This document shows, piece by piece, positions 1 to 10,801 of a stretch of DNA of 64,000 bases. This DNA comes from Poa pratensis (taxonomy: Eukaryota; Streptophyta; Magnoliopsida; Poales; Poaceae). The DNA lies in the NCBI GenBank assembly GCA_947311845.1, contig CAMZMU010000041.1, positions 138,966,687-139,030,686 of the forward strand, read 5' to 3'. A model generated the notes under the pieces. It was not told the origin of the DNA. It did not search any database and was given only the letters and a program-made list of their open reading frames with translations. The number at the start of each line of letters is the position of its first letter. Position 1 is the first letter of the stretch. The translations under genes and the position numbers were made by a program.

Positions 1-1381
1 GCGGCCACTGCGCCCCGAAGCAGAACCCCAGGATCACCGACGCTGGGTACAGCCCGTTGTTGACGCCGAGGGCGATGAGGAGGTGGCCCGAGCAGGCGAC
101 GAGGAGCACGGCCGTGAGCACCAGCGGGCGCGGCACCTTGTACCTCGACAGCACGTGCTCCGAGGCGAACCCGGCCACAACGCGCCCGGCGTAGTTCCAG
201 ATGCTGACGAGGGAGACGAGCGTGGAGATGCTGCGCTGCGGGTACCCCAGGGACTGCCCGATCTGGCCCATGTTGTCGATCGCCGTCAGCGTGCCGCCCA
301 CGCCGCAGATGGTGGCCACGAACAGGACCAGCATGTCCACGCTGAACAGCGCCTGCAGGATCGTGTAGTCGTCCCCCCTCGCCGGCGGCCGGAACACGTC
401 CTCGAAGCACGATGCCGACGTCGATGGTGGTGGCTCGGTGGTCTCGGTGGCGGTGACGGCGGTTGTCTTGTCGTCGTCGTTTTCGTCGACGGTGGTCGTC
501 GGCAGCGGCGGCTGGAGGTAGTTCCTGACCTCTTGCTGGATGACGATGACGAGCGGGAAGAAGATGAGGAGGAGGAGCACGACGGCCGTGACATAGTAGG
601 CCGGCTTGGGGAACCCTTGATCCTCCAGTTCGACCACGTTCATCACGAGCAGGTACACGGCGAGCACGATGGAGGCGTAGAGGAAGTAGAAGAATGCCTT
701 CCGCTCCCTCCGGCTCTCTGCCGCGGTGCCCCGCGCGCGGGGCATGATGCGTATGGTCGGGATGAACACCAGCGAGATGGCCGCGGGGAGCCACGCCATG
801 AGCAGCACGAGGTCGGCGCCATCGTTTTCGACGCCGTAGATGGCTCGGTAGAGCTGCGTGAAGATGGCGCCGCTGAGGCCGACGAAGCCCTTGAGCAGCC
901 CCAGCACGACGCCCCGGTCCTCGGGGAAGTTCTTGACGGCGGTGACGAGGGCGCCCGTGTTGGCGAAGGACTGCGAGTTGGCGCCGATGGCGATGTAGAC
1001 GCACATGAGCCACACGGGCGGGCGCGCCGTGCGGCCGGTGACGGACAGGTAGATCATGAGGTAGCCGACGAGGTTCATGCCGGCGCCGCAGCCCAGGACG
1101 ACCCACGGCGGGGTGACCTCGTTGATGAGCCCGGGGAGGATGCCGACGTTGGCGCCCACGTCCTTGAAGAAGCTCAGCGTGTTGAGCGTCTGCTGGTCGT
1201 ACCCCAGCGACGTCTTGATCGCCTTGGAGTAGATGCCGAAGATGTACGTGCCGCCCGCCGCCGCCATGATCAGGATCGACGCGAAGAACATGAACCACCG
1301 CCCGCGCACCACGTGGGACGCGAACCCCATCGTGGCCATCTGGCGACGGGCGCCGCCCGCCGTGCCGTCGGCGAACACCAT
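1..1381 (-). CDS. Nodulin-like / NFD4-type major facilitator transporter, 5' part
   Basis: Reading the minus strand from ATG at 1381 gives 460 uninterrupted codons to the window edge, with no stop, so the 3' end lies outside. The protein starts MVFADGTAGG and has the Nodulin-like N-terminal half: a first membrane helix around residues 28-45 followed by GTYIFGIYS, then SFFKDVGANVGILPG and an ANSQSFANTGALVTAVKNFP stretch. A hydrophilic, Asp/Thr-rich loop separates it from the second MFS half, which begins near DYTILQALFSVDML and contains TAIDNMGQIGQSLGY. This is the layout of plant NUCLEAR FUSION DEFECTIVE 4-like proteins, multi-spanning membrane proteins whose substrates are mostly unknown. 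GC content is very high, as in many single-exon grass genes. The long plus-strand reading frame over the same region is its antisense shadow. Family assignment is firm; substrate is not known. Confidence 0.9.
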   Translation of the reverse strand, partial: MVFADGTAGGARRQMATMGFASHVVRGRWFMFFASILIMAAAGGTYIFGIYSKAIKTSLGYDQQTLNTLSFFKDVGANVGILPGLINEVTPPWVVLGCGAGMNLVGYLMIYLSVTGRTARPPVWLMCVYIAIGANSQSFANTGALVTAVKNFPEDRGVVLGLLKGFVGLSGAIFTQLYRAIYGVENDGADLVLLMAWLPAAISLVFIPTIRIMPRARGTAAESRRERKAFFYFLYASIVLAVYLLVMNVVELEDQGFPKPAYYVTAVVLLLLIFFPLVIVIQQEVRNYLQPPLPTTTVDENDDDKTTAVTATETTEPPPSTSASCFEDVFRPPARGDDYTILQALFSVDMLVLFVATICGVGGTLTAIDNMGQIGQSLGYPQRSISTLVSLVSIWNYAGRVVAGFASEHVLSRYKVPRPLVLTAVLLVACSGHLLIALGVNNGLYPASVILGFCFGAQWP

Positions 1382-1891
1382 TGCTCGGATTGGGGTTCTT
1401 GCTATGCGTACTTCCTACGTGCTCCAAGCTAAGTGGACCGAACAGTTAATTGTCCCAAGTGTGTTTGCGTACTAGCTGTGGCTATATATGCACAGAGAGT
1501 CCATGACAGTGGTTGTTCAGTGGCCAATGGGAAAGAAGAGGAATCTTCGCACGTGTCCTCCAAAATTACTCGATTGATCAAACGTGTTACTACCTGCATC
1601 TCTTTCAATCCAAAAAATGAACGCCATATTTTAATTCGTTAAGACAAGATTTGAACCAATAATTGCTCCATTAACATATGATCTATGTGCAGAATCACTA
1701 TATTACTTATCTATAGTTTATGTTCGCGTTCCACGTGGACCATCTGGTTGAGTTAATAAAATTAAACTCCTTTATCCAAAAAATAAAATTGCCGGGTTGA
1801 TTTGACTCCAAATGCACAAACAAGTGTACTTCACATAAAACTTATCGGCCTATAGACTTCTAGAGTTTTTGTGAAGGCGACAAGTCATATA
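1382..1891. other. Upstream region of the NFD4-like gene
   Basis: AT-rich single-copy-looking sequence between the transporter start and the Stowaway MITE. Apart from the TATA-like core I see no gene or repeat here. Confidence 0.5.
1483..1489 (-). promoter_or_regulatory. Candidate TATA box of the NFD4-like gene
   Basis: A TATATA core on the minus strand lies about 100 bases upstream of the ATG at 1381, a usual distance for a plant promoter with a short leader. It is placed by position and motif only; no transcript evidence is available. Confidence 0.45.
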
Positions 1892-2068
1892 CTCCCTCTA
1901 TTCCGAATTAACTTGTTTTAACTCGAAATTCTTTAAGTTTCAACAAGCTTATAGAAACATGTGTCAATATCTACAACATTATGTATAACAAGAAAATATA
2001 CTATAATTTAAAGAAAGTTGATTCAGGATTAACCTATAACTACATCAATTAATTTGGAATGGAGGGGG
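1892..2068. mobile_element. Stowaway MITE (Tc1/mariner type), TA target duplication
   Basis: The 177-bp element begins CTCCCTCTATTCCGAATTA and ends TAATTTGGAATGGAGGGGG, which are inverted copies of each other and match the Stowaway terminal motif (CTCCCTCyrTyCC). It is flanked by TA on both sides (1890-1891 and 2069-2070). No coding capacity. It sits about 0.5 kb upstream of the transporter ATG and only 10 bases from the CACTA element. Confidence 0.9.
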
Positions 2069-2078
2069 TATTAACCAA

Positions 2079-2105
2079 CACTAGTAGGGAAGTGCCTTTC
2101 TGTGG
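2079..2105 (+). repeat. CACTA left terminal inverted repeat
   Basis: 27 bases identical to the reverse complement of 10772-10798. The target duplication CAA lies just outside at 2076-2078. Confidence 0.95.
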
Positions 2106-2515
2106 GTTCCCTATCTGTGGCGCACCAAACATACCATGCGCCACAAAACAAGTTCTGTGGCGCACCATTCCGAATGCGCCACAAAATACTGTGGCGCATA
2201 CGTGCATGAGTGCGCCACAGAAATATGGTGGGTCCCACCACCACAAATATCTGGTGACCTTTTTGTGGCGCATAAATTATACTTACTTTCTGTGGCGCAT
2301 CCATGCAGATGCGCCACAAAAATTCGGTGGGGCCCCCTCCAATGATTGCATTGGTAATTTATCTGTGGCGCATTCAGCACTGTGCGCCACAGAAAATATG
2401 GTGCGGCCCCACCAATAATTTAAGTGGCAACATTCTGTGGCGCATTCATTATGGTGCGCCACAGAAAGACATATTTCTGTGGCGCACCATGATGCATGCG
2501 CCACAAAATGTTGCC
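2097..2515. repeat. CACTA left subterminal repeats
   Basis: A run of about a dozen TGTGGCGCA motifs in both orientations, usually paired as short inverted repeats with 10-20 bases between. In En/Spm such motifs bind the element's TNPA-type regulatory protein and are needed for transposition; that role is inferred here from position and motif density. Confidence 0.85.
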
Positions 2516-2876
2516 CCAGATCTACAAAAAGGTGGCAACCCCTCTACCTACCACCATTTACTTCTTCTCTTCTTCCTCCTCCACCTCCACCTAGCTCGTA
2601 TTTCTCTTCCCTCCCCTCCTATTTTGCCCATAGTTTTCTCCATTTTTTTTAGTTAAACCTATTTTGTTTGATAGATTATTGGTGAGGGTTTAGGAGAGCC
2701 TCCAATACATCTCTTTTTGTCCACTAGTTTCTCTCCAACATCACACGCTCTCTCATCGATCGTGGTCACGTCTCGGCACCGAATCTACTAGGTGAGACAT
2801 GGATCTACATGGATGATGAACATGCATATGCATGTTTGGTGGCGCCGACGGTGTGTGTATGGCCGGATGTGTGTCG

Positions 2877-3124
2877 TGGTTGTTTGTGTTCCGACCATGG
2901 TGTCGTGTATGTGGATGTTGCCGGCAACATGATTTGTGAAATGTCTGCAGGTACCCATGAGGCCCTTGAGTTTGCCGGAACGTCGATTAACTTCCGTTCC
3001 GGCAAATTCGGGTACTCCATATGTCCTACTTTTAGGAGAGGTCATGCCGATTTTTTTTGTGAATTTTGGCATGAGACTTTGCTAAAAATAGGACATATGG
3101 GGTATTGCGACTAATGCATGGGCC
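2877..3124 (+). repeat. CACTA internal leader repeat, copy 1
   Basis: A segment of about 215-250 bp running from TGGTTGTTTGTGTTCCGACC to AATGCATGGGCC. It recurs at 7869-8096 and 8160-8382, so a copy precedes each of the two genes. It has no convincing reading frame of its own and may be a promoter/leader module. Confidence 0.8.
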
Positions 3125-3274
3125 AACTAATGTGTGTGCATGCATGTTGCGGTTCTAATTAACATACTCTTGTTTGTGCTCTATGTATACCGCGTAGGCC
3201 GCAACCATGGTCGTCAGGATGAGCTCCGGTCGAATCAGTAGATACAAGGAAAAAGCGAAGGCGGACATGATTCG

Positions 3275-6200
3275 GTGCAACAGGCGCCAGATAAATGTCC
3301 GTGTCGAAAATGCAAACTCGTGAGCTGGATCGACCCTGATTCCGGACAATTGGAGGATCACCTGCTCAGGCGCGGTTTCATGTTAGGCTTCAACCATGAC
3401 GAAGGAGATGTCGGCGGACAAGATCATCATGATCATGACGAAGGAGATGTCGGCGGACAAGATCATCATGACGAAGGAGATGCCGGCGAACAAGATCATC
3501 ATGGTGACGAAGGAGATGCCGGCGGACACGGTCATGATGAAGGAGTAGATGGTGGTGGAGAAGACGCGAACACGCAGACCTCGCTAATTTCGGCCTTGCA
3601 GGACCCTCATGTTCAAGAACTGCTACTCAAGGAGACGAGCAACGACAGAGCTGCAGCCAGAGAGAAAGCCAAGCTGGCGCAAATGGAGATAGACGGGAAG
3701 ACTCCGTTGTATCCTGGGTGCCGGCCACAGGATACGCGCTTGCAAGTAACGCTTGATGCTCTGGAGATGAAGACGGAAAACAAATGGACCGACGTGAGCT
3801 TCAACAAGAACATGAAATTCTTCCACGATCGTCTTCCCGAGGGGAACACATTGCCAACTAGTATCGAGGATGCCAAGAAAGTCGTGTGCCCTCTTGACCT
3901 ACCGCACGTTAAATACCACGCCTGCATCAATGATTGCGCAATTTATCGGGGCGAGTACAAGGACAGATACACATGTCCGGTGTGCGGCCAAGGACGGTAC
4001 AAGAGTGGGAAGGACAAGAAAGTTCCTCGAAAAGTGGTATGGTACTTTCCTATCACTCCCCGTCTGCAGCGGTATTTCGTAGACCCTAAGGAAGCAAAGC
4101 TCATGCAATGGCATGCGGAAAGGGAGAAGCCCCAAGAAGATCCGGAGAAGGGAAAGATCCTGACACACCCTTCAGATGCTAGCCAGTGGAAGAATTGGAC
4201 ATGGCCTTCGAAAATTTTGGGGGCGACGCAAGGAACGTCAGGCTGGGTATGAGCACCGATGGACTCAATCCGTTCGGCAACCAGAGTAGCACCCATAGCA
4301 CCTGGCCCGTATTTGTATGGCCTTACAACCTTCCCCCGTGGTTGTGCACGAAGCAAAGGTACATACACATGAGTATTCTCATTCAGGGCCGAAACAACCA
4401 GGTATCGACATACATCTGTATCTCGGGCTGTTGAAAGAGGAGTTAGCCACGTTGTGGGAGACGCCAGCCCGTACGTGGGACGCCTACACAGCTGATTATT
4501 TTGATATGAGAGCCGCGTTGTTCACGACGGTGCAGGACTATCCTGGTTGCTCATATGTATCGGCCCAGGTAGGTCACGGATTTTGCGCATGTGTCAAGTG
4601 CATGGATAAGACCCCGCATCTCCAGCTACCAAGGGATCCCGGGTCTTCGAAAACCGTGTTCCCAGGGGCTCGAAGGTGGCTTCGCATGGATCACCCGTGG
4701 AGAAAACGCGGTGATTTGTTCAATGGTAAAGACGAGCCCGAAAGAGCCCCGTGCCCGAGGAGCGGCACAGAAATCGACGAGCTTTTGAAAAACTGGAAGG
4801 AGTGCCCAGCGCCGGGAAAGAAGCGACCGAAGGTAGATCCACTGCTGGGTGTATGGAAAGCGAGGTCTGTTTTCCACGACTTGGAGTACTGGAAGGTCCT
4901 CAAGACGCCACATAGCCTCGATATGATGCACATTACGAAGAATGTTACCGAGAGTCTGCTTGGCACACTTTGCCACATGTCGGATAAGACCAAGGATGGG
5001 ACGAAAGCAAGATACGATCTGAAATGGCTTGGCATCAGGACAGAACTTCAGGCCCCCGATAGTGATGACGACGATGATGATGATGATGATCAGACAGAAG
5101 GGACTCAAGGTCGCCGCAAAAGGGCAAAGAAGAACACGGTGATGCTTCCCGCTGCCTGCTTCAGTATGAGTCCGGAGGAGCTCGAGCAGTTTTTCAGGTG
5201 CCTTCTAGGAGTCAAAGTTCCTCACGGTTACTCGGGGAAGATAAGCAGATATCTGGATGCAACAAAGAAGAGGTTCACCGGGATGAAGTCTCACGATTGT
5301 CACGTGCTGATGACACAGATACTTCCGTTGCGATCCGAGGGTTAATGGATGAGCACGTCCGTGATACGTTGTCTGCCCTTTGCAACTTTATCGACGTCGT
5401 CAGCAGGAAGTCGATCGGCGTGAAGCAGCTCGACATGCTTGAGGAAGAGATCGTGGTGATACTATGCGAGCTCGAGATTTACTTCCCCCCGCATTCATTG
5501 ATATCTGCGTGCATCTCCTTCTCCATGTCGTTGATGACATCAGGCAGCTCGGTCCGACGTTCCTGCACTACATGATGCCGTTCGAAAGGCAGAACGGTGT
5601 CATGAAAGGATACGTTCGCAACAGGGCCCGTCCAGACGCAAGCATGGCCAAGGGATTTTTAACCTACGAGTGCATCTCCTTCTGCCAGAATTATCTAAGG
5701 ACCGAGAACGAGGATGTCGGTCTGCCCACCAGGACACACCTCGGCAGGCTCGATGGAGTTGGTCACCACGACGGCTACCGCTCAATCTTTGTCGGCATTC
5801 ATGGTAAAAAAGACGACCTCGACAGGGCTCACGGGTCGCGCTACAACACTTAAAAGTGACCGAATATTTTGTGGAAGAGCACAAAATCTTAATCGAGCAG
5901 AATTACGTCGACATGAGACGGCAGAGGAAGAAGGGAGACGTAATCAGAGAGCACAACTCCAGCTTGACGCGTTGGTTCAAGAAAAGGCAACTGCTTGAAG
6001 CAGAGAGCAGGAAGCCATCTACGGAAGAGGAAAAACTCATATTCTCCTTATCACAGGGCCCGGGCAGAACGTAAAGACCTATCAGTCGTACGACATCGGC
6101 GGTTTCAGATTCTGCACCGAGGAAAAGGACAGGTATAGCGAATATCAAAACTCAGGAGTAACTATGCTATCCTACGCCGATGACGAGGCTACTGTCAAGG

Positions 6201-6673
6201 AAAGATTCTTCGGAAGGATCGAGGAGATATGGGAGCTCAACTACTGTGGAGAGTTGGTGCCAATGTTCCGTGTGAGATGGGCCAAGGACGTCGTCAAAGA
6301 AGACCGGTATTTTACCACCATGGTTATACCCGATGCCAAATCGAAGAACGCCTCCGCAAAAAATGAGCCATGGGTACTCGCTAGCCAAGTTGAGCAATGC
6401 TTCTTCATTACCGACCCGTCAAAGCCTAGCCGTGTTGTCGTGAGGAGGGGCAAGAGGAGCATCATCGGAATGGAAGGAGACGCCATCAAGGAAGACTTGG
6501 ACAACGAGCCAAAGATCGAGGAGGAATTCGACAAGTTCTTCGACATGCCTACTACTAGTACACAAAGAAGGAAGACCTCCCTACCTACTAAAGGTTGTCC
6601 GTTCACGCGAAGAAATCTCAAGGTGACCGGCCTAAAGTTTTCAACCGCGAAGAAGGGAAAGAAGAGAAGCTAG
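3275..6673 (+). pseudogene. CACTA transposase (TNPD / Transposase_21 type), frame-broken
   Basis: Read across six one-base breaks, the region gives about 1135 codons ending at the stop at 6673. Order: a Cys-rich transposase-associated segment (CPCRKCK near the start), an Asp/His repeat (HDEGDVGGQD), a CPVCG zinc motif near 3980, the Transposase_21 core (STDGLNPFGNQSSTHS, TWPVFVWPYNLPPW, LDMMHITKNV), a poly-Asp tract near 5065, then MPFERQNGVMKGYVRNRARP (DUF4218-like) and a DUF4216-like C-terminus (6164-6673). Frame changes fall near 4190, 4388, 5326, 5486, 5841 and 6067. Each is the loss of one base and none is an in-frame stop. The N-terminus is uncertain: an ATG at 3207 is in another frame and would need a further one-base loss. 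It would cut and paste the element by binding its ends. Confidence 0.9.
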
Positions 6674-6679
6674 CTCGCG

Positions 6680-7750
6680 GAACCAAGACAAAGAATATTT
6701 TTTTGGTGTATTTAATTTGTGTGTGTGTGAGACAATGGAAGCATATATATGTATGATCATGAATATGTACTAGACAATACAAGTTTTTGAATATGTATGA
6801 GTCAATGAATTGAATATGTGTATGAATTGAATATACATTGTGTGTGAGACAATGCAAGTTTTTGAACCAAATTTTAAAGAAAAAAGTTAAAAAAAAGTGA
6901 ACGGACAACCTTTAGTGAAAACTTCCTTTCTGTGGCGCACCCCTTCAACGGTGCGCCACAGAATTTTGTTGCGCCCACTTACACGTGGGTCTGCCAACGC
7001 GCCTCCCTCACTACTGAAAACTGCCGCTCGAGAAAACTTCTAAGTCTTGCGCTCGACGACCACCGCGCCCTCGCCGCCGGCAGGTCCCGCCCGCGCGCTC
7101 GACGACCACCACCTCCTCGCCGCCACTCCACCGCGCGCTCGACGACCACCGCGTCCTCGCCGCCACTCCACCGCGTCCTCGCCGCCCCTGGAGCGCCCGA
7201 GCTCGACGCCTCGCCGCCCCTGGAACACCGCGTCCTTGCCACCGGCCCGCCACCTCGACGCCGACGCCGCCGACGCCCTCGACATCCCCTCTCCCTCCCC
7301 TCCACCATCCCCTCCCCGAGGTGCTGCTCCTTCCATCCCCTCTCCCTCCCCTCCACACCTGCACACAAGGTGTTTGGTCAAATGCCAAACCCATATTTTT
7401 ACAGAATTTGATTCATTTGGTTGTTGAGTGCTTGCTGCAAGTAGTTGCTAATGCTTCTAGTTGGTGCTAGTGGTGTTAGGAAAATTTTGGAGACCAAAAA
7501 AATTTAAAATTTTGCTAAGTTAAATATGGTCACTGTTTAAACATACCTACAAAAATGCCTTCAATTAAGGTTCTAGATGTATTCAAAAAATTATTTCTAG
7601 GGTTAATTATGAAGTACTAAGTTAGTACAAGAGATCCATGAGGGTTAATGTGAAATAGGATCAAGATTTGATGCTTTAGAAATGCTCCAAAGTTGGTACT
7701 TTTTAAAGGAAATGAAGATATATGGATGTGAATTTTCTTATTTTTTTTTC
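6680..7750. other. CACTA inter-gene spacer with an internal subterminal-type repeat and a GC-rich block
   Basis: After the transposase stop comes AT-rich sequence with repeated GTGTGAGACAATG-type phrases (6720-6860). At 6918-6975 there is an internal TGTGGCGCACC...GGTGCGCCACA pair preceded by ACTTCCTTTC, closely resembling the element's own ends. At 7030-7370 a GC-rich block repeats CGCTCGACGACCACC and CTCGCCGCC. No credible protein is encoded: reading frames are open in several phases because of composition. Confidence 0.6.
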
Positions 7751-7868
7751 TTGTGCAGACCACCGGCTTCGACTACATCAACTATCTCCTCAACTACAGT
7801 TCCCCCTTTGGTGAGCTATTGGTTAACCCGGTGACCATGTGTTCTATGCTACCACGACCATCGTGTCC

Positions 7869-8096
7869 TGGTTGTTTGTATTCCGACCAGCGTGTCGTGT
7901 ATGTGGATGTTGCCGGCCGTAGATACCGGCAACATGATTTGTGAAATCTATGCAGGTAACCATGAGGCCCTTGAGTTTGCCGAAACATCGATTAACTTCC
8001 ATTCCGGCAAATTCGGGTACTCCATATGTCCTTTTTTTAGCAAAGGTCATGCCGAATTTTTTCGTGAATTTTGACATGACTTTGCTAAAAATAGGA
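7869..8096 (+). repeat. CACTA internal leader repeat, copy 2
   Basis: Copy of the 2877-3124 module, slightly diverged (for example an extra CCGTAGATA in the centre), placed directly before copy 3 and upstream of the second CACTA gene. Confidence 0.8.
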
Positions 8097-8159
8097 CACG
8101 TGGAGATGTGGATGTGGTATTGTGTTTGTTGTCGGCCGGCAGATGTGGATATGTGTTTG

Positions 8160-8382
8160 TTGTTGGCCGGCCGGAGATGCCGGCAACATGATTTGTGAAA
8201 TGTATGCAGGTACCTATGAGGCCCTTGAGTTTGCCGGAACGTCGATTAACTTCCGTTCCGGCAAATTCGGGTACTCCATATGTCCCTTTTTTAGCAAAGG
8301 TCATGCCGAAATTTTTCGTGAATTTGGCATGGCTTTGCTAAAAACAAGACATATGGGGTATTGCGACTAATGCATGGGCCGG
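8160..8382 (+). repeat. CACTA internal leader repeat, copy 3
   Basis: Third copy of the leader module, closer to copy 1 than copy 2 is, ending with the same GACTAATGCATGGGCC. The second gene starts about 80 bases downstream. Confidence 0.8.
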
Positions 8383-8465
8383 GTATCTTAGTACTTAATT
8401 AAGTGATTTTTTTCTTATATTTGGTGTACTAACTTCGATATTTTTTTCTTATAGGTGAGACGAAT

Positions 8466-10240
8466 ATGGCTGACAATAACGAGGCCGGGGTTCTCGAATA
8501 GGAGGCGAGGAACCGAGAGAGGAAAATAGTATGATTCAGACGGTCATCGCACAGGCAGTGACAAAGACGTTCACGTCGATCTTTACTACCGTCTGTGAGT
8601 CTGTCAGGGTTTGTATTGAGGGAGGGAGAAAAGGGCCTCCCCCAATGATCAGCTTCGGCTCCAACAAGTACTCAATCAATGTGCCTACTACAGAAGATGC
8701 ACCCCCAGCATCCCCAGAGGTAAAGAAGAAGAAGCACAGGAAGAGAAGTAAGCCAGCTCCTAAGACGACTATCCGGGGGTATGAAGACATGGTATCACCC
8801 GTGCGGATGGCTTGAGCCGAGTTCATGAAGCTGGTCAACCGATCCTGTCTCGGGAGCTGCTCCACCTCGCAGACAGATGCATGCTCTCTTTGCAAAATGC
8901 TATCTTGACGCGAGAGAGCAACCTTCTTAAAGAAGATAATCCAAATTACCCGGTGTTCACTGTCAAGGTGCCAAAAGACTTGGCCGAGTTCGTCCATGAA
9001 ACCCCCGCGGATCTGTTTTTCATATCGTACGAGGACGTCTTCAAGCTGTTTCACTTTAGACGGCTGGACTATAACTTGGTCCGCCTATACGCGCTCAACC
9101 AAGCGATGAGGATTAGGAGAGATAATACCCCATACATCAAGGTAGTGGATCCCTACTACATGCGTGACAGCCTGCTGGTGGAAGGATCAACGACACGGGC
9201 CAAGGCCACGAAGTTCCTCCAGAGAATCATGCTGAACAACAAGGATAAGAATAGCTTTCTTATGCCTTTCTTTTCCGATTAAGTACACATCCGGTCGCCG
9301 CCGTCGTATCTTATGTTTTCTTATAGATTTCTTCCGTTGTTGATCCTTTCCAACATTCCGTTTCAATTGTGTTGAGCAGTGACGAGTACGCAGTACTCAT
9401 CGTCGTAAGCCCGAGGTGGTCCGTTGCCACTTATTTCGACTCGGGGAGTCTTAAAGACTACACCAGAATAAAGGGTGTTCTCGATGAGGCTCTCGAGGGC
9501 TATGCCCAAAAGGGAGGCCAGTTCCACAAAGAAAAGAATGGAGAACGTTTAACGAAGGACAACAAACACATTTTCTGGCATGGGACCGGGTTCCATTGCA
9601 TCAAGCATGCGCCTGGCAGCGTGAAGGATGCCTTCTACGTCCTCCATCACATTAAAGGGCTTGTCCAGAATGTAGAGACAACGAGGTAGCCATCTAGTCT
9701 CCAAGAATGGGGCAGCAAAAATGCGGGGAAAATCACCGATTCTGATCTTAGAGAAGACTTCCATCGCATCTAGAGGCAGTTATCACAAATCATTTTGGAA
9801 GATGTCATGGCAGCAGGGGGGGTCCTTACACAACGCCAGAGATAGGATGTATTGTAAAAGAAAAGCCTTGCCTCACTCGATAGAAGTGCTTCTTTATTTT
9901 CTTTATTATAGACTTATCCACTTAATTAGATGAATAAATCATACTCTATTTATATTATTAATCAAATATATATCCCAATTCGTCTCCAGGGTTGTCTAAG
10001 TGGGAGATCGAATAACGCCTAGACAAGCAAAATGACATGAGGACGTGGATGGCGAAAGAATGCTATAAACCGTTCCCGGAGCCGATACACCAGAAGGCTC
10101 AATCCTACCAGTGGAGCTAGACGTGTTCTCCGTCAGCGACCCAGCAAGAGACCCCAGCGGCGACTCAAGAAGAAGAGACTCCAGCGGCGACTCAAGAAGA
10201 GACGGTGAAATGGCACATCGTTGTATCCATCTCCAGGGTT
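8466..10240 (+). pseudogene. Second CACTA gene with Ulp1-protease-like sequence, broken
   Basis: Starts MADNNEAGV at 8466; a one-base loss near 8503 leads into MIQTVIAQAVTKTF, and another near 8812 into SRVHEAGQPILSREL. The next block contains LFHFRRLDYNLVRLYALNQA and IKVVDPYYMRDSLL. A probable intron follows (about 9283-9368), then DEYAVLIVV, SVATYFDSG and DYTRIKGVLDEAL, and a tail with SLQEWGSK and RQLSQIILEDVM. This is the C48/Ulp1-like protein often carried beside TNPD in grass CACTA elements. The His-Asp-Cys triad of active Ulp1 proteases is not evident. Two in-frame TAG codons occur in the last exon (near 9687 and 9770). It is probably a degraded accessory protein. The C-terminal limit is approximate. 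Confidence 0.7.
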
Positions 10241-10499
10241 GCATCAGAGGGAAATTGATGACAACTTTATTTGAACTATGACTTATGTGACATGATATGA
10301 ACTTTGGTACAATTAATTTGGCGCTTAATTGTCACTATATATGTATGTATCTCGGGCTCTAAATGGTGATGTACATATTTATCTGTCTGTTTTAATACTG
10401 TGTCAAAATATATTACTGTTTCTATTATTTTCTGTAAAAATTCTGTAATATACCTGTATTATTGTCAAATACATCAAATAATCGATAATACAGCAAATA

Positions 10500-10780
10500 A
10501 TTTAGTGGCGCACGGTAAATAATTTTGTGGCGCACCATATTCTGTGGCGCACTAACAAAGTGCGCCACAAATATATTATTGTCAAATACAGTAAATAATC
10601 AAAATTCTATCTGTGGCACATCAAAAATAATTTAGTGGTGCACCCTGGAGGTGCGCCACAGAATTGTATATTTTCTGTGGCGCATGGTTCCGTGCGCCAC
10701 AGAAATAATAATTTTGTGGCGAGTATTCTGTGGCGCACCGACCATGTGCCACAGAAACAGTTTTTGGTGCGCCACAGAAA
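10500..10780. repeat. CACTA right subterminal repeats
   Basis: Repeated TGTGGCGCA / TGCGCCACA motifs in both orientations, matching the left subterminal block and ending at the right terminal inverted repeat. Confidence 0.85.
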
Positions 10781-10798
10781 GGCACTTCCCTACTAGTG
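10772..10798 (-). repeat. CACTA right terminal inverted repeat
   Basis: 27-base inverted match to 2079-2105, followed by CAA (10799-10801), the second copy of the target duplication. Confidence 0.95.
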
Positions 10799-10801
10799 CA
10801 A

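Larger units (their letters stand above)
2079..10798 (+). mobile_element. Complete CACTA (En/Spm) DNA transposon, 8.7 kb
   Basis: The element starts CACTAGTAGGGAAGTGCC at 2079 and ends with the exact inverted sequence at 10798. The terminal inverted repeats match over 27 bases. The three bases before (2076-2078) and after (10799-10801) are both CAA, the 3-bp target duplication expected for CACTA elements. Both ends carry many TGTGGCGCA / TGCGCCACA subterminal motifs. Inside are, on the plus strand, a TNPD-type transposase (3.2-6.7 kb) and a second gene with Ulp1-protease-like sequence (8.5-10.2 kb). This is the full layout of a large grass CACTA element. Both genes carry frame breaks as read here, so it may be non-autonomous, or autonomous with consensus errors. 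Confidence 0.95.

Noticed and set aside
83..1432. Long plus-strand frame of 449 codons
   Set aside because: Antisense shadow of the NFD4-like gene; the minus-strand reading is a clear membrane transporter.
7011..7427. Several overlapping frames on both strands
   Set aside because: Open in five phases because of GC-rich short repeats; no domain.
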